Below are positions 33,470-43,774 of a stretch of 64,000 nt of DNA, in pieces. Position 1 is the first letter of the stretch. The number at the start of each line of letters is the position of its first letter. The notes under the pieces are model-generated. The model saw only the letters and a list, made by a program, of their open reading frames with translations, was not told the DNA's origin and searched no databases. The stretch lies in NCBI GenBank assembly GCA_030123565.1, contig CP126122.1, forward strand, positions 4,168,800-4,232,799. Direction: 5' to 3'. The DNA is from Nitrospira sp. (lineage in GTDB: Bacteria > Nitrospirota > Nitrospiria > Nitrospirales > Nitrospiraceae). The position numbers and the translations under genes are program-made.

Positions 33470-33691
33470 AGTCGTTTGCAAAAGTGGAAGCTTTCCGGCA
33501 GCCCACCGGTAACGACTCACTCTCCCGACCCGCCGTCGCTCACATCGCACCGTCGCAAGACGCAACAATGGCGCCTTCTCCGCGTTGACACCCCCGTCAA
33601 AACTGTGTTAGCAGTACATTTTTAAAATCGGGTTACAATCGATTCTTGAACAGGCCGGGAGCAAGGCCGGGTCGGACAAAGAGGTGGCGGC

Positions 33692-34444
33692 ATGGGTGGC
33701 CATAGTCATTGGGCGACAATCAAACGCCACAAGTCGGCGCAGGATGCCAAACGGGGGAAGATCTTTACCCGCATCATCCGTGAGTTGACGATTGCGGCGC
33801 GGTCGGGTGGAGATCCGGACGGCAATCCGCGCCTGCGGTTGGCGATCGCCAAGGCCAAGGAAGCCAACATGCCCGGCGATACCATGAAAAAAGCCATTCA
33901 GCGCGGCACGGGCGAGTTGCCCGGCGTGACTTACGAGGAGTTTTCACTCGAAGGGTATGGCCCCGGCGGTACGGCGGTGTTGTTGGAAATCACCTCGGAC
34001 AACCGCAATCGCACCGTGGCCGAGATCCGCAGCCTGCTGACGAAGAACGGCGGCAATATGGCGGAGGCCGGTGCGGTAGCCTGGCAATTTCACAAGAAGG
34101 GTGTCCTGGTCGTAGAAAAAGGAAAGGTCGAAGAGGATGTCCTTCTGAGCATTGCCTTGGAAGCCGGGGCGGAAGACGTCAAGATTACCGACAAGGCCTT
34201 TGAAGTCCTGACCGACCCCCATGATTTCGAAGCGGTCAAAAAAGCGCTCAGTGACGCGAAAATCGAGTGCACGCTTGCCGAATTGAACTTCATTCCCCAA
34301 AATACGATTGCGTTGGAGGAGAAGGCCGCGGAACAGATGTTGAAGCTCATGGAGATTTTGGACGAACACGAAGACGTGCAGAAGGTCCACGCGAACTTCG
34401 ACATCTCCGACGAGGTCATGGAGAAAGTTGCCGCCACCGCATAG
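33692..34444 (+). CDS. yebC: YebC/PmpR-family protein
   Basis: A 250-residue protein with the conserved start MGGHSHWATIKRHKSAQDAK and the segments ARSGGDPDGNPRLRLAIAKA, YEGYGPGG-type (LEGYGPGGTAV) and GNMAEAGAVAWQF. The family acts as DNA-binding regulator and, in some members, as a ribosome-associated factor that relieves stalling. It precedes ruvA as in many bacteria. Confidence 0.93.
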   Translation: MGGHSHWATIKRHKSAQDAKRGKIFTRIIRELTIAARSGGDPDGNPRLRLAIAKAKEANMPGDTMKKAIQRGTGELPGVTYEEFSLEGYGPGGTAVLLEITSDNRNRTVAEIRSLLTKNGGNMAEAGAVAWQFHKKGVLVVEKGKVEEDVLLSIALEAGAEDVKITDKAFEVLTDPHDFEAVKKALSDAKIECTLAELNFIPQNTIALEEKAAEQMLKLMEILDEHEDVQKVHANFDISDEVMEKVAATA

Positions 34445-34516
34445 CCCGGGAGTATCGGCACTGAGCAGCGAGTTTCACGCAACGCACTGCCCGCACCACA
34501 CCCTACGGCTGGTCGT

Positions 34517-35125
34517 ATGATCGCCCTACTGACCGGCCTGGTGGCCTTCAAGGCGCCTTCGCAAGTCACCCTCGACGTTCACGGCGTCGGGTACGAAGTT
34601 TTGATCCCCCTCAGCACCTACTATTCATTGCCCGATCAGCATGGGACTGTGACGCTTCGCATCCACACCCATGTGCGTGAAGACGCGATTCAGCTCTACG
34701 GGTTCCTCACCGCAGCCGAGAAGGAGGCCTTCCTCTTGCTGACCGGCATCTCCGGTATCGGCCCAAAATTAGGGCTTAGCGTCCTCTCCACCCTCTCGGT
34801 CGGCGATCTCTTCGCAGCCATTCAAGCAGGCGATGTCGAGAAGTTGGGAACGGTTTCGGGTATCGGAAAGAAATCTGCGGCGCGGATAGCCCTGGAATTG
34901 AAAGACAAGGTGGCGCGACTGCATCCGGGCGGCGAACAGGCCGAACCCGGCAATGGGCCTGCCGTTGATCCTCTCTATGAAGACGCCTTGTCGGCCCTGG
35001 TGAATCTGGGGTATCGGCCGTCGGATGTGAAAGACACGTTGAAGAGAATCGCGAAGGACGGAACCACGGTGCCGGGGTTGAAGGAAGTGATCCGCGAGGC
35101 GCTCAAAGATCTTGCCAAGGGGTGA
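34517..35125 (+). CDS. ruvA: Holliday junction DNA helicase subunit RuvA
   Basis: A 202-residue protein: N-terminal OB fold (MIALLTGLVAFKAPSQVTLD), two helix-hairpin-helix motifs (LLTGISGIGPKLGLSVLS; GTVSGIGKKSAARIALELKD) and a C-terminal RuvB-binding domain (EDALSALVNLGYRPSDVK). It holds the four-way junction for RuvB. The usual ruvC between yebC and ruvA is absent. Confidence 0.95.
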   Translation: MIALLTGLVAFKAPSQVTLDVHGVGYEVLIPLSTYYSLPDQHGTVTLRIHTHVREDAIQLYGFLTAAEKEAFLLLTGISGIGPKLGLSVLSTLSVGDLFAAIQAGDVEKLGTVSGIGKKSAARIALELKDKVARLHPGGEQAEPGNGPAVDPLYEDALSALVNLGYRPSDVKDTLKRIAKDGTTVPGLKEVIREALKDLAKG

Positions 35126-35131
35126 CGCACG

Positions 35132-35635
35132 ATGACGAATCTGCTTAGAGGACGGATCAGGTGTCGATTGGTCCCTGTCGTGAGACTCGCAATCACCGGG
35201 CTGCTGATCTGTGCCGGAACGGCCGGTCTTGCCCAGGCGGCAGAAGGGACGGATGAGCCCAGGACCATTCGGAAAACCTGCGGCAAGTGTCCGGAAGGGT
35301 ATGCCACTACCGGGGTCACCAGTGCGCCGGACCTCTGCAAGGACGGCGAGCCTATCCTGGTGCAATGTGTTCCGCTGGGCGGTAATATGCTCTCGGTCTG
35401 CGGATCTTGCCCCGAGGGCTATGCTGAGATCGGCCGGTCGAATGTCCCGGCCCGTTGCGGATCTATGGACAGTGGGCTGGTCTCGCAGTGCCAATTGCAG
35501 CAGATGGGGTCGAGCCTACCGGATCCGAGTCAAGGCGGTGTGAGGTGTCCGCCCGATTGTGGCAGCACTGCCGCACCAGGTCAGGGAGCCGTCCCGCCGC
35601 CGCCCAAGTTCAGACCGTCACCGGAGCACAAATAA
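35132..35635 (+). CDS. Secreted protein with two Cys-rich repeats
   Basis: A 167-residue protein with a basic N-region and hydrophobic signal segment ([19 protein letters not shown], cleavage about residue 37). Two tandem copies of a 40-residue unit follow: [13 protein letters not shown]...[11 protein letters not shown] and [13 protein letters not shown]...[12 protein letters not shown], giving evenly spaced Cys probably paired in disulfides. The C-terminus is Pro-rich. It is inserted between ruvA and ruvB, six bases after ruvA. Function unknown. Confidence 0.7.
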   Translation: MTNLLRGRIRCRLVPVVRLAITGLLICAGTAGLAQAAEGTDEPRTIRKTCGKCPEGYATTGVTSAPDLCKDGEPILVQCVPLGGNMLSVCGSCPEGYAEIGRSNVPARCGSMDSGLVSQCQLQQMGSSLPDPSQGGVRCPPDCGSTAAPGQGAVPPPPKFRPSPEHK

Positions 35636-35666
35636 CTTCGCTCGAATTCATCGGCAGGATTTTCCG

Positions 35667-36704
35667 ATGTCAGATCGCACCGTGACCAATCAATTGACCG
35701 ACGAGGAACGTGGAATCGAAGCGGCGCTCCGTCCGCAGAGTTTGCGGGACTATGTCGGGCAGTCCCGCATGAAGGAAGCGTTGGAGATTTGCATCGAGGC
35801 GGCCAAACGTCGCGGTGAGGCGCTGGACCATGCGATTTTTTATGGACCACCGGGGTTGGGCAAAACGACGATCGCCCACATCATTGCGCACGAGATGGGA
35901 TCGGCGATTCGTTCGACTTCCGGGCTGGTCCTGAGTCACGCCGGCGATCTCGCCGCCATCCTGACCAATCTGCAGGAAGGGGACGTCTTATTTATCGATG
36001 AAATTCACCGCCTGCCTGCGTCGGTGGAAGAAGCGCTCTATCCGGCGATGGAAGACTATCAACTGGACTTGGTCGTCGGTCAGGGGGCTTCCACTAGGAC
36101 GGTCAAGCTGGAGTTGCCGCGGTTCACCCTCGTCGGGGCCACGACGAGGGCCGGGGCCTTGACCTCGCCGCTGCGGGATCGGTTCGGGTTGGTGCACCGG
36201 CTGGAATTCTATTCTGCCGAAGAATTGACGGCCATCGTCACGCGATCGGCGGGGCTGCTGTCCATTCCGATCGATGCGGCCGGCGCAGCGGAAATCGCCC
36301 GTCGGGCCCGCGGCACGCCCCGCATCGTAAACCGGCTCATCAAGCGGATCAGAGACTATGCCGAGATCAAGGCGGCAGGGCGCATTACGCAACAGGTCGC
36401 TCAGGATGCATTGGTGTGGCTGGCGGTCGATGCCGCCGGTCTGGACGAAATGGACCGCAAGATCCTGCTGACGGTGATCGAGAAATTCAACGGCGGACCG
36501 GTGGGAATCGAGTCCTTGGCTGCGGCTGTGCAGGAGGATCGAGGGACCTTGGAAGATGTCTACGAGCCCTATCTGATCCAGGCAGGCTTTCTGGAGCGGA
36601 CCGGTCGCGGTCGGCAGGCCACCAGACTGGCCTTCGAACATTTCAAACGACCAAAAGATCTCTTCTCCCTCTCCGATGAGACCGCGCCCATCACAACCCC
36701 TTGA
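35667..36704 (+). CDS. ruvB: Holliday junction branch-migration ATPase RuvB
   Basis: A 345-residue AAA+ motor: Walker [11 protein letters not shown], Walker [11 protein letters not shown], sensor 1 LVGATTRAG, arginine finger in SPLRDRFG, and a C-terminal winged helix ([20 protein letters not shown]). ATG 35667 is used; a longer frame overlaps the upstream gene and is not needed. Confidence 0.96.
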   Translation: MSDRTVTNQLTDEERGIEAALRPQSLRDYVGQSRMKEALEICIEAAKRRGEALDHAIFYGPPGLGKTTIAHIIAHEMGSAIRSTSGLVLSHAGDLAAILTNLQEGDVLFIDEIHRLPASVEEALYPAMEDYQLDLVVGQGASTRTVKLELPRFTLVGATTRAGALTSPLRDRFGLVHRLEFYSAEELTAIVTRSAGLLSIPIDAAGAAEIARRARGTPRIVNRLIKRIRDYAEIKAAGRITQQVAQDALVWLAVDAAGLDEMDRKILLTVIEKFNGGPVGIESLAAAVQEDRGTLEDVYEPYLIQAGFLERTGRGRQATRLAFEHFKRPKDLFSLSDETAPITTP

Positions 36705-36843
36705 ATCCCCAAGCCTATCCTTGCAATGGGCTTGGTGGCTCCTGTAGGATACCCACTTGACCAAGTTCACGCAGTGAACCTGGGCTGCTTTCACGGGCCC
36801 CCTTTTCCAAAGGCAGGCTCCGCGAGGAGAGAATCCCCCCGTC

Positions 36844-37920
36844 ATGGCGGAAGAGCTGCGAGAACATCGGCAGGAAATCGATCGCATCGATGACCAGATC
36901 CTGCGCCTGCTGAACGAGCGCTCGAAGTCCGTCATCGAAATCGGTAAACTGAAAAAGTTAAAGGATGCCGAGGCGCATCTGCACACGCCGGCCCGTGAGG
37001 CGGCGATCTTCGAACGGCTCAGCCGGCAAAACACCGGGCCCTTTCCCACTGAAGCCATCAAGGCGGTCTATCGGGAAATCATGTCGGCCTCTCTTTCCCT
37101 GGAGGGGCCTCAGAAAGTGGCCTATCTGGGGCCGCGGGCCACATTCACCCACATGGCTTGCATGCAGAAGTTCGGCTCATCCGCCCAGTACATTCCGGTC
37201 GGCAGCATCAAGGATGTCTTCAGTGAAGTGGAGCGGGGCCGCGCCCATTTCGGAGTCGTCCCGATCGAAAACACCACCGAAGGGGTGGTGAATTACACGC
37301 TCGATATGTTCATCGACTCAACCCTGTTGATTTATGGAGAGGTGCTGCAGGAAGTGGCGCACCATCTGATGTCGAACAGCGGGGAAACGGGGGACATCAA
37401 GCGGATTTATTCGCATCCCCACGCCATCGCCCAATGTCGCAATTGGCTGGAAACGAATCTGCCCCACGTGCCGGTGTCGGAAGTGGCCAGCACGGCGCGG
37501 GCCGCTGAACTCTGTGTCGATGATCCGTCGGCTGCCGCGATCGCGTCGGAGTTGGCCGCCCAGCTATACGGGCTGAAGGTGATCACGGCCAGAATCGAGG
37601 ACAACATCAACAACTTCACTCGCTTCCTCGTGCTGTCGCAGAAAGCGCCGGAACGGACGGGGCGCGATAAGACCTCGTTGATGTTGTCGATCAAGGATAA
37701 GGTGGGCGCGCTCTACGACCTGCTGCGGCCGTTTGCCTCCCACGGCCTCAACATGACCAAGATCGAATCGCGTCCCTCCCGCCGGAAGGCCTGGGAATAT
37801 ATTTTCTTCGTGGACATCGAGGGGCACATCGACGAAGAGCGGGTCAAGAAGGCGGCCGAAGAAGTGAAGAGCCGCTGTCTGTTCATGAAAATTCTCGGCT
37901 CGTACCCCGCCCATTCGTGA
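36844..37920 (+). CDS. pheA: Chorismate mutase / prephenate dehydratase
   Basis: A 358-residue bifunctional protein of the P-protein type. Residues 1-90 are the AroQ chorismate mutase (EIDRIDDQILRLLNERSKSV), then the dehydratase (VAYLGPRATFTHMA; FGVVPIENTTEGVV; with the TRF motif NFTRFLVLS) and a C-terminal ACT domain (GALYDLLRPFASHGLNMTKI; ESRPSR) that senses phenylalanine. It opens the aromatic operon; hisC follows 15 bases later. Confidence 0.95.
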   Translation: MAEELREHRQEIDRIDDQILRLLNERSKSVIEIGKLKKLKDAEAHLHTPAREAAIFERLSRQNTGPFPTEAIKAVYREIMSASLSLEGPQKVAYLGPRATFTHMACMQKFGSSAQYIPVGSIKDVFSEVERGRAHFGVVPIENTTEGVVNYTLDMFIDSTLLIYGEVLQEVAHHLMSNSGETGDIKRIYSHPHAIAQCRNWLETNLPHVPVSEVASTARAAELCVDDPSAAAIASELAAQLYGLKVITARIEDNINNFTRFLVLSQKAPERTGRDKTSLMLSIKDKVGALYDLLRPFASHGLNMTKIESRPSRRKAWEYIFFVDIEGHIDEERVKKAAEEVKSRCLFMKILGSYPAHS

Positions 37921-37935
37921 GGATCGAGTAGCAAC

Positions 37936-39021
37936 ATGCCGTTGAAGGTGCATCCCGATATCGCCTCCCTTGTTCCCTACGTGCCTGGAAAGCCCATCGA
38001 GGAGCTGCAGCGGGAATTGGGCCTGCCGCGCGCGGTCAAGCTGGCGTCCAATGAAAATCCGATCGGCCCTTCCCCGAAGGCCCTTGCCGCGCTGGCTGAG
38101 ACTGTTCCGACCCTGCACCGGTATCCGGACGGCGGGGCGTTTCGCCTGCGCGGGGCGCTGGCCGAACGGTGGAAAGTCACGCCCGATCAGATCATTCTCG
38201 GGAACGGTTCGGACGAACTCATCGGGCTGCTCGCACGGACCTTCCTGTCGCCGGGGGATGAGGCCGTGATGGCCCAACAGACCTTCGTCATCTACAAGAT
38301 GGAGGTGACGGCGGCGCACGGCGTGGCGGTCGAGATCCCGCAGAAGAACTGGCACCATGACTTGCCTGCGATGGCGGCGGCGATCACCGACAAGACGCGG
38401 CTGCTCTTCATTTGTAATCCGAACAATCCGACCGGCACGATGGCGACCAAGGCGGAGGTGGAGGCCTTGATGGCGCTGGTTCCCGACCACGTCGTGGTGG
38501 TGTTCGACGAGGCCTATTACGAGTATGTCCGGCACCCGGAGTTTCCGGAATCGATCGGGTATGTGAAGGCCGGCCGCCAGGCTATCGTGTTGCGGACCTT
38601 CTCGAAGATTTATGGGTTGGCGGGGCTCCGCATCGGCTACGGCATCACGACGCCGGACATCACGAATTATCTGAATCGACTCCGCCCGCCCTTCAATGCG
38701 AACAGTCTGGCGCAACGCGCCGCGCTCGCGGCATTGGACGATGAGGCGCATGTGGCGGCCAGCCGGACCCTCAACCATGCGGAAATGGACAGGGTGCGGG
38801 CGGGCTTGCGGCAGTTGGGGTTTGCGGCCTTGCCCAGCGAAACGAATTTTCTCTATTTCGATGTCGGAAGGGACGGGCGTGAGGTCTTCGACGCCCTCTT
38901 GCGGGAAGGCATCATCGTGCGACACATCGAGGGCCGGATGTTGCGGGTGACCATAGGCCTTCCGGAAGAAAATCAATTGTTCCTGAGCGCGCTCGGCAAC
39001 GTGATGCGCGCGTTGCGATAA
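37936..39021 (+). CDS. hisC: Histidinol-phosphate / aromatic aminotransferase
   Basis: A 361-residue fold-type I PLP enzyme: VKLASNENPIGPSPKALAAL, NPNNPTGTMA, VVVFDEAYYEYV and the Schiff-base Lys224 in RTFSKIYGLAGLRIGYG. The fold is that of HisC. Lying between pheA and aroF it may transaminate prephenate or phenylpyruvate as well as histidinol phosphate; the sequence alone does not decide. Confidence 0.92.
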   Translation: MPLKVHPDIASLVPYVPGKPIEELQRELGLPRAVKLASNENPIGPSPKALAALAETVPTLHRYPDGGAFRLRGALAERWKVTPDQIILGNGSDELIGLLARTFLSPGDEAVMAQQTFVIYKMEVTAAHGVAVEIPQKNWHHDLPAMAAAITDKTRLLFICNPNNPTGTMATKAEVEALMALVPDHVVVVFDEAYYEYVRHPEFPESIGYVKAGRQAIVLRTFSKIYGLAGLRIGYGITTPDITNYLNRLRPPFNANSLAQRAALAALDDEAHVAASRTLNHAEMDRVRAGLRQLGFAALPSETNFLYFDVGRDGREVFDALLREGIIVRHIEGRMLRVTIGLPEENQLFLSALGNVMRALR

Positions 39022-39039
39022 GGAAAGCGAGACGAGACC

Positions 39040-40053
39040 ATGATCATTGTCTTGAAACCAGACGCGTCGGAGCGGGAGGTCGATCATATCATCGATCGGC
39101 TTCGCGAACTGGGATTGAAGTCGCACATTTCGACCGGACAGGAGCGGACCATCATCGGGGTGATCGGAGACGATCGCATCCTGCACAATCAGCCGTTGAC
39201 CGCCTTGCCTGGTGTGGAGAGCGTGCTCCCGATCCTGGCTCCCTGGAAACTGGTCAGCCGGGAGTTCAAGAAAGAAAATACGATCATCGATGTGAACGGG
39301 GTCAAGATCGGCGACACGAAAATCACGATCATGGCGGGACCCTGTGCGGTCGAACGGTTGGAACTCACCGTAGGCATCGCCCATGAAGTGAAGTCGGCCG
39401 GCGCTACCGTGCTCCGTGGCGGCGCTTATAAGCCGCGGACCTCTCCTTATTCCTTTCAGGGACTGGGAAGAGAAGGGCTGGATTACTTGGTGGAGGCGAA
39501 AAAACAGACCGGCCTGCCGGTGGTGAGCGAAATTTTAGATACGCGCGACATCGAGCTGTTTCTGGAGAAGGCCGACATCATCCAGATCGGCGCCCGCAAC
39601 ATGCAGAACTTCGAGTTGCTCAAAGAGGTCGGGGCCTATGACAAGCCGGTGTTGTTGAAGCGGGGGCTCTCGGCCACGATCAAGGAATTTCTCCTCTCGG
39701 CGGAATACATCATGTCGCGCGGCAATCGGAATGTCATGTTGTGCGAGCGCGGCATTCGCACCTTTGAAACGCAATATCGGAATACGTTGGATCTGGCGGC
39801 CGTGCCGACCCTCAAGGACCTCTCGCACCTGCCGGTCATCGTCGATCCCAGCCATGCGACCGGCAAGTGGGATCTGGTGGCCCCCATGTCCAGGGCGGCG
39901 ATCGCGGCCGGCGCCGACGGACTCCTGATCGAAGTGCATTCCAATCCCGAATGCGCATTGTGTGACGGCGAGGAGTCTATTCGGCCGTCGAAATTCAAAG
40001 AGCTGATGGGCGATTTGCGGAGGATTGCCGCAGCAGTCGACCGGACGATTTGA
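39040..40053 (+). CDS. aroF: 3-deoxy-7-phosphoheptulonate synthase
   Basis: A 337-residue DAHP synthase of the Ibeta class. Residues 1-70 are the N-terminal ferredoxin-like regulatory domain ([20 protein letters not shown]), and the barrel has [38 protein letters not shown] and [11 protein letters not shown]. It catalyses the first step of the shikimate pathway from PEP and erythrose-4-phosphate. Confidence 0.95.
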   Translation: MIIVLKPDASEREVDHIIDRLRELGLKSHISTGQERTIIGVIGDDRILHNQPLTALPGVESVLPILAPWKLVSREFKKENTIIDVNGVKIGDTKITIMAGPCAVERLELTVGIAHEVKSAGATVLRGGAYKPRTSPYSFQGLGREGLDYLVEAKKQTGLPVVSEILDTRDIELFLEKADIIQIGARNMQNFELLKEVGAYDKPVLLKRGLSATIKEFLLSAEYIMSRGNRNVMLCERGIRTFETQYRNTLDLAAVPTLKDLSHLPVIVDPSHATGKWDLVAPMSRAAIAAGADGLLIEVHSNPECALCDGEESIRPSKFKELMGDLRRIAAAVDRTI

Positions 40054-40115
40054 TCGCGGGCGCGAATTCCCCGGTTGAACGTCCTGGCCTTTTGAAGATA
40101 AGCGGTCATCGAATC

Positions 40116-41009
40116 ATGACACTACATTTCAAGCAAGTGGCGATCGTCGGGGTCGGACTGATCGGCGGCTCGTTGGGGATGATCCTGCGCCGGCAGAAGC
40201 TGGCCGATTCCGTCGTCGGCATCGGGCGGCGTGTGGAGAACCTCAAGACGGCCGTGGAATTGGGCGCCATCGATCGATATGTGTCGGACCCGCGCGAAGG
40301 TGTCGAGGGGTCGGACTTTGTTCTCTTGGCCACGCCGGTGGATACGTATGAGCGGCATCTGCAGGAATGGGCGGCCTGTCTGAAGCCTCGGACCGTTGTG
40401 AGCGATGTCGGCAGCGTGAAGGGCGATCTGGTGACGAAGTCGGAAGCCTTGATGCCTCCGGCTGTGCGGTTCGTGGGCGCGCATCCGATTGCCGGGAAGG
40501 AGAAGACCGGTGTCGCTGCTGGGTCGGAGGCACTCTTTGCCGGGGCGCGTTGTATCCTGACCCCCACGGCCAACACAGATCCTGAAGCGTTGCAGACCGT
40601 GCGCGCCCTGTGGGAACTTGCGGGCTCGATTGTGTTGGAGATGGACCCATTTCTCCACGACAAGATTCTCGGCGCCGTGAGCCATCTCCCGCACGTCGCG
40701 GCCTTTGCGCTGATGACGGCCTTGGCCGATGTGCGTGACCACGGCCTGCCGGAACTCGATCTGGCCGGCCATTCGGGCGGGGGGTTGCGGGATACCACGC
40801 GGATCGCGGCCAGTTCGCCCGAGATGTGGCGCGACATTTTCTTATGGAACAGGGACAACCTCGTTTCCTTGATCGAGACCTACGAGCGGCATCTCGGCGA
40901 ACTCAAACGGTTGATCCTGGCCGGCGATGGGGCCGGGATCGAGAAGCAGCTGGACAGGGCCAAGCATGAACGGGAGCAACTCGCGCCCCGCGTGCTTGGC
41001 AAAGGATAG
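40116..41009 (+). CDS. tyrA: Prephenate dehydrogenase
   Basis: A 297-residue enzyme from ATG 40116 with the NAD-binding motif [17 protein letters not shown], catalytic-site segments [12 protein letters not shown] and [16 protein letters not shown], and the helical dimerisation part ([20 protein letters not shown]). It converts prephenate to 4-hydroxyphenylpyruvate for tyrosine. An upstream TTG at 40050 would overlap aroF and adds unrelated residues. Confidence 0.93.
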   Translation: MTLHFKQVAIVGVGLIGGSLGMILRRQKLADSVVGIGRRVENLKTAVELGAIDRYVSDPREGVEGSDFVLLATPVDTYERHLQEWAACLKPRTVVSDVGSVKGDLVTKSEALMPPAVRFVGAHPIAGKEKTGVAAGSEALFAGARCILTPTANTDPEALQTVRALWELAGSIVLEMDPFLHDKILGAVSHLPHVAAFALMTALADVRDHGLPELDLAGHSGGGLRDTTRIAASSPEMWRDIFLWNRDNLVSLIETYERHLGELKRLILAGDGAGIEKQLDRAKHEREQLAPRVLGKG

Positions 41010-41015
41010 GCCGGG

Positions 41016-42344
41016 ATGGCGTCGTTAACCATTACACCGGGCCGTCCGTTGAAGGGAGTCACGGACGTTCCCGGCGACAAGTCCGTCACCCATCGCGCGA
41101 TCATCCTCACCTCCCTCGCGGAAGGGCCCAGTACCGTGAGCGGCTATTGCCGTGGCGAAGATTGCCTGAATACGATGCGCGCGTTTCAATCGCTGGGGGT
41201 GCGGATCGAGGAGACGCCGGAGCGGTTGCTGGTCCATGGAAAGGGGATGTGGGGGCTCGCGGAACCCTTCGGCCCGATCGATTGCGGCAACTCCGGCACC
41301 GGCATTCGTTTGATGGCGGGGTTATTGGCGGGACAGGATTTTTTTACGGTCCTCACAGGGGATGAATCGATCAGGCGGCGTCCGATGGGCCGCGTGGTGA
41401 AACCGCTGCGGACGATGGGGGCCATGATCGCCGGTCGGAAGGGTGGAGAACTGGCGCCCTTGGCGATTACCGGGACGAGACTGAAGGGCATGGCCTATTC
41501 GTCTCCCGTTGCCAGCGCCCAGATCAAATCGTCCCTGCTGTTTGCCGCGCTCTACGCCGATGGCCTGACGACCATCTCAGAACCGCGCCTCTCGCGGGAC
41601 CATACGGAGCGCATGTTCGCGTTCTTTGGGATTCCGTTTCGCCGTGACGGCTTTACGGTTCAGGTCGAGGGACGTCCGGCGGTCCGATGGAGCGGCAAAT
41701 CGGTCGTGGTGCCGGGTGATTTGTCTGCGGCGGCGTTTTTTATCGTCGGGGCCGCGATTGTGCCGGATTCGGATGTGACGGTTCGCGCAGTCGGTATGAA
41801 TCCTACGAGAACCGGCTTGCTGGAAATCCTGCGGCAAATGGGCGCATGGATCGAGGTGCTCCATCCTCGTGAGGAGGCCGGCGAACCGGTGGCGGATTTG
41901 CGTGTGCGGTCAGCTCCATTGCACGGAGTCATGATCGGGCCCGAGCAGATTCCCCAGACGATCGACGAGTTCCCGATCCTCTGCGTGGCGGCAGCCGTGG
42001 CGGAAGGTGAAACGGTCGTCACCGGCGCCGAAGAACTGCGGGTGAAGGAAAGCGATCGGATCGCCACGATGGCGAACGAGTTGCGGGCCATGGGAGCGAA
42101 GATAGAAGAACGATCGGATGGAATGGTGATCCAGGGACTGGGACGCAAGGGAGTGAACGGGAGACTTACCGGCGCAACCTGTGCGAGCCACGGCGACCAT
42201 CGTGTTGCGATGTCCGTCGCCATCGGCGCCTTGACTGCCGTTCGGCCGACCCTGATTCAAGACACGGCCTGTATCGAAACCTCGTTCCCGGCCTTCGATC
42301 GTACGCTGGTAGCACTGTTGACTGGGTCTGAAAAATCTCTATAG
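41016..42344 (+). CDS. aroA: 5-enolpyruvylshikimate-3-phosphate synthase
   Basis: A 442-residue enzyme: PLKGVTDVPGDKSVTHRAII, IDCGNSGTGIRLMAGLL, SSPVASAQIKSSLLFAALYA, EPRLSRDHTERMF, and the C-terminal DEFPILCVAAAVAEGETVV and KESDRIATMANELRAMG. The GNSGT glycine loop, rather than GNAGT, is the form usual in class II enzymes. It is six bases after tyrA. Confidence 0.95.
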   Translation: MASLTITPGRPLKGVTDVPGDKSVTHRAIILTSLAEGPSTVSGYCRGEDCLNTMRAFQSLGVRIEETPERLLVHGKGMWGLAEPFGPIDCGNSGTGIRLMAGLLAGQDFFTVLTGDESIRRRPMGRVVKPLRTMGAMIAGRKGGELAPLAITGTRLKGMAYSSPVASAQIKSSLLFAALYADGLTTISEPRLSRDHTERMFAFFGIPFRRDGFTVQVEGRPAVRWSGKSVVVPGDLSAAAFFIVGAAIVPDSDVTVRAVGMNPTRTGLLEILRQMGAWIEVLHPREEAGEPVADLRVRSAPLHGVMIGPEQIPQTIDEFPILCVAAAVAEGETVVTGAEELRVKESDRIATMANELRAMGAKIEERSDGMVIQGLGRKGVNGRLTGATCASHGDHRVAMSVAIGALTAVRPTLIQDTACIETSFPAFDRTLVALLTGSEKSL

Positions 42345-42356
42345 TGCGAGGGGCCT

Positions 42357-43055
42357 GTGGGTGAGAGGGTGGGAGATCGACATGAAAAGCAAGGGTTGAT
42401 CGTCGCGATCGACGGCCCTGCGGGGGCGGGAAAAAGCACCGTGGCCAAACTCCTGGCCTTGCGGCTCGGGTATCTGTACCTGGATACGGGAGCCTTGTAT
42501 CGTGCGGTCGCCTGGAAGGTTCAAGAGACCGGGACAGATCCCGATGATCGGTCCGCCATTGCGGCGCTCCTGCCTGAAACCAAGCTGCATATGGAATGTG
42601 GCTCCGAACAGGCCCACGTCTTCGTGGACGGGCGGGACGTCACAGGCGACTTGCGGACACCTGGTGTGACGGCCCTTGCCTCCGTGGTGTCGGCGATTCC
42701 CGCGGTCCGCGAATGGCTGTTGCCGGTCCAACGGCAGATCGGCGCCGCCGGTTCCGTGGTCGCTGAAGGTCGCGATATCGGCACGAAGGTGTTTCCTGGT
42801 GCGGACATCAAGTTTTTTCTCGAGGCCGATGCGGACGTCCGGGCGACGCGCCGGCACCGCGAACTGGTGGCGGCAGGCCACGCGGTTCAATTCGACCAGA
42901 CCAAGCGTGACCTGACAGGGCGGGACGATCGCGACCGATCTCGAACCGTGGCACCCTTGATCCCCGCGCAGGATGCCGAACGTATCGATACGTCGAGCAT
43001 GCCGGCGGAAGCGGTGGTCGAACATATGATGGCTGTGATCACGGCGAGATCGTGA
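42357..43055 (+). CDS. cmk: Cytidylate kinase
   Basis: A 232-residue CMP/dCMP kinase: P-loop IVAIDGPAGAGKSTVAKLLA, substrate segment YLDTGALYRAVAWK, VVAEGRDIGTKVFPGADIKF and the lid ATRRHRELVA. A GTG at 42357 is the best start seen, with GAGGGG just upstream. Its place after aroA and before rpsA is widely conserved. The stop overlaps plsC by four bases. Confidence 0.94.
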   Translation: MGERVGDRHEKQGLIVAIDGPAGAGKSTVAKLLALRLGYLYLDTGALYRAVAWKVQETGTDPDDRSAIAALLPETKLHMECGSEQAHVFVDGRDVTGDLRTPGVTALASVVSAIPAVREWLLPVQRQIGAAGSVVAEGRDIGTKVFPGADIKFFLEADADVRATRRHRELVAAGHAVQFDQTKRDLTGRDDRDRSRTVAPLIPAQDAERIDTSSMPAEAVVEHMMAVITARS

Positions 43056-43717
43056 CCTCCGTACTATATGGTCTGTTGTGGATTCTGTCTCGCGCCGTCG
43101 GTTGGTTGTGTTTCCGGTACAAAACGGTCGGCAGGGTCCCCCGGAAAGGCGGATTCCTCATTGCCTCGAACCACGCCAGCTACCTGGATATTCCGTTGCT
43201 CGGCTGTGGGATTCCCAGACGGGTCTGGTACATGGGGCGGCATGACCTGTTCACGGTTCCGCTCCTCAACGGGTTGTTACAGGCGCTCGGATGGATTCCG
43301 TTGCGGCTCGGACGCGTGGATCGTGACGCGTTCAGCAGGGCCGTCTCGCTCATTAAGGAGGGGAAACCAGTGGCGATCTTTCCCGAAGGCGGACGGACGA
43401 TGACCGGCGCGCTCAAGCCCGGCAAACCAGGCATCGGGGTCATCGTGTCGCAGACCGGCTGCCAGGTCGTGCCGGCCCATATCGGGGGAACCTTCGATGT
43501 GTTGCCGCCGGGGGCGAAGTGGCCGAGATTTCGGCGGGTGACGGTGTCCTATGGGGAACCGATAGATTTTTCATCCGATGCCGCCCGTTTGGACGGAAAG
43601 GCGTTTTATCAGCATGTCAGTCGGACGGTGATGGCGAAGATTGCGGAGCTCGGACAGGTTCCGATGCCCCACGATCTTGCCTCCCCTTCAACGGCCAAGT
43701 CTTGCAACGCTGAGTAA
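43052..43717 (+). CDS. plsC: 1-acyl-sn-glycerol-3-phosphate acyltransferase
   Basis: A 221-residue membrane-bound acyltransferase: a hydrophobic N-terminus (LWILSRAVGWLCFRY), catalytic NHASYLD (HX4D), a glycerophosphate-binding region and FPEGGRTM. It makes phosphatidic acid. It starts at GTG 43052 overlapping cmk (GTGA), so the two are coupled. Confidence 0.9.
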   Translation: MTSVLYGLLWILSRAVGWLCFRYKTVGRVPRKGGFLIASNHASYLDIPLLGCGIPRRVWYMGRHDLFTVPLLNGLLQALGWIPLRLGRVDRDAFSRAVSLIKEGKPVAIFPEGGRTMTGALKPGKPGIGVIVSQTGCQVVPAHIGGTFDVLPPGAKWPRFRRVTVSYGEPIDFSSDAARLDGKAFYQHVSRTVMAKIAELGQVPMPHDLASPSTAKSCNAE

Positions 43718-43774
43718 GATTCGGCTTCTCTCACATTCAGCACCCGGCGCAAGCCGGAGGACGAGGATCTTTTC

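Noticed and set aside
37564-39384. 606-residue minus-strand frame opposite pheA, hisC and aroF
   Set aside because: It covers three well-supported genes on the other strand and has no ribosome-binding site or domain.
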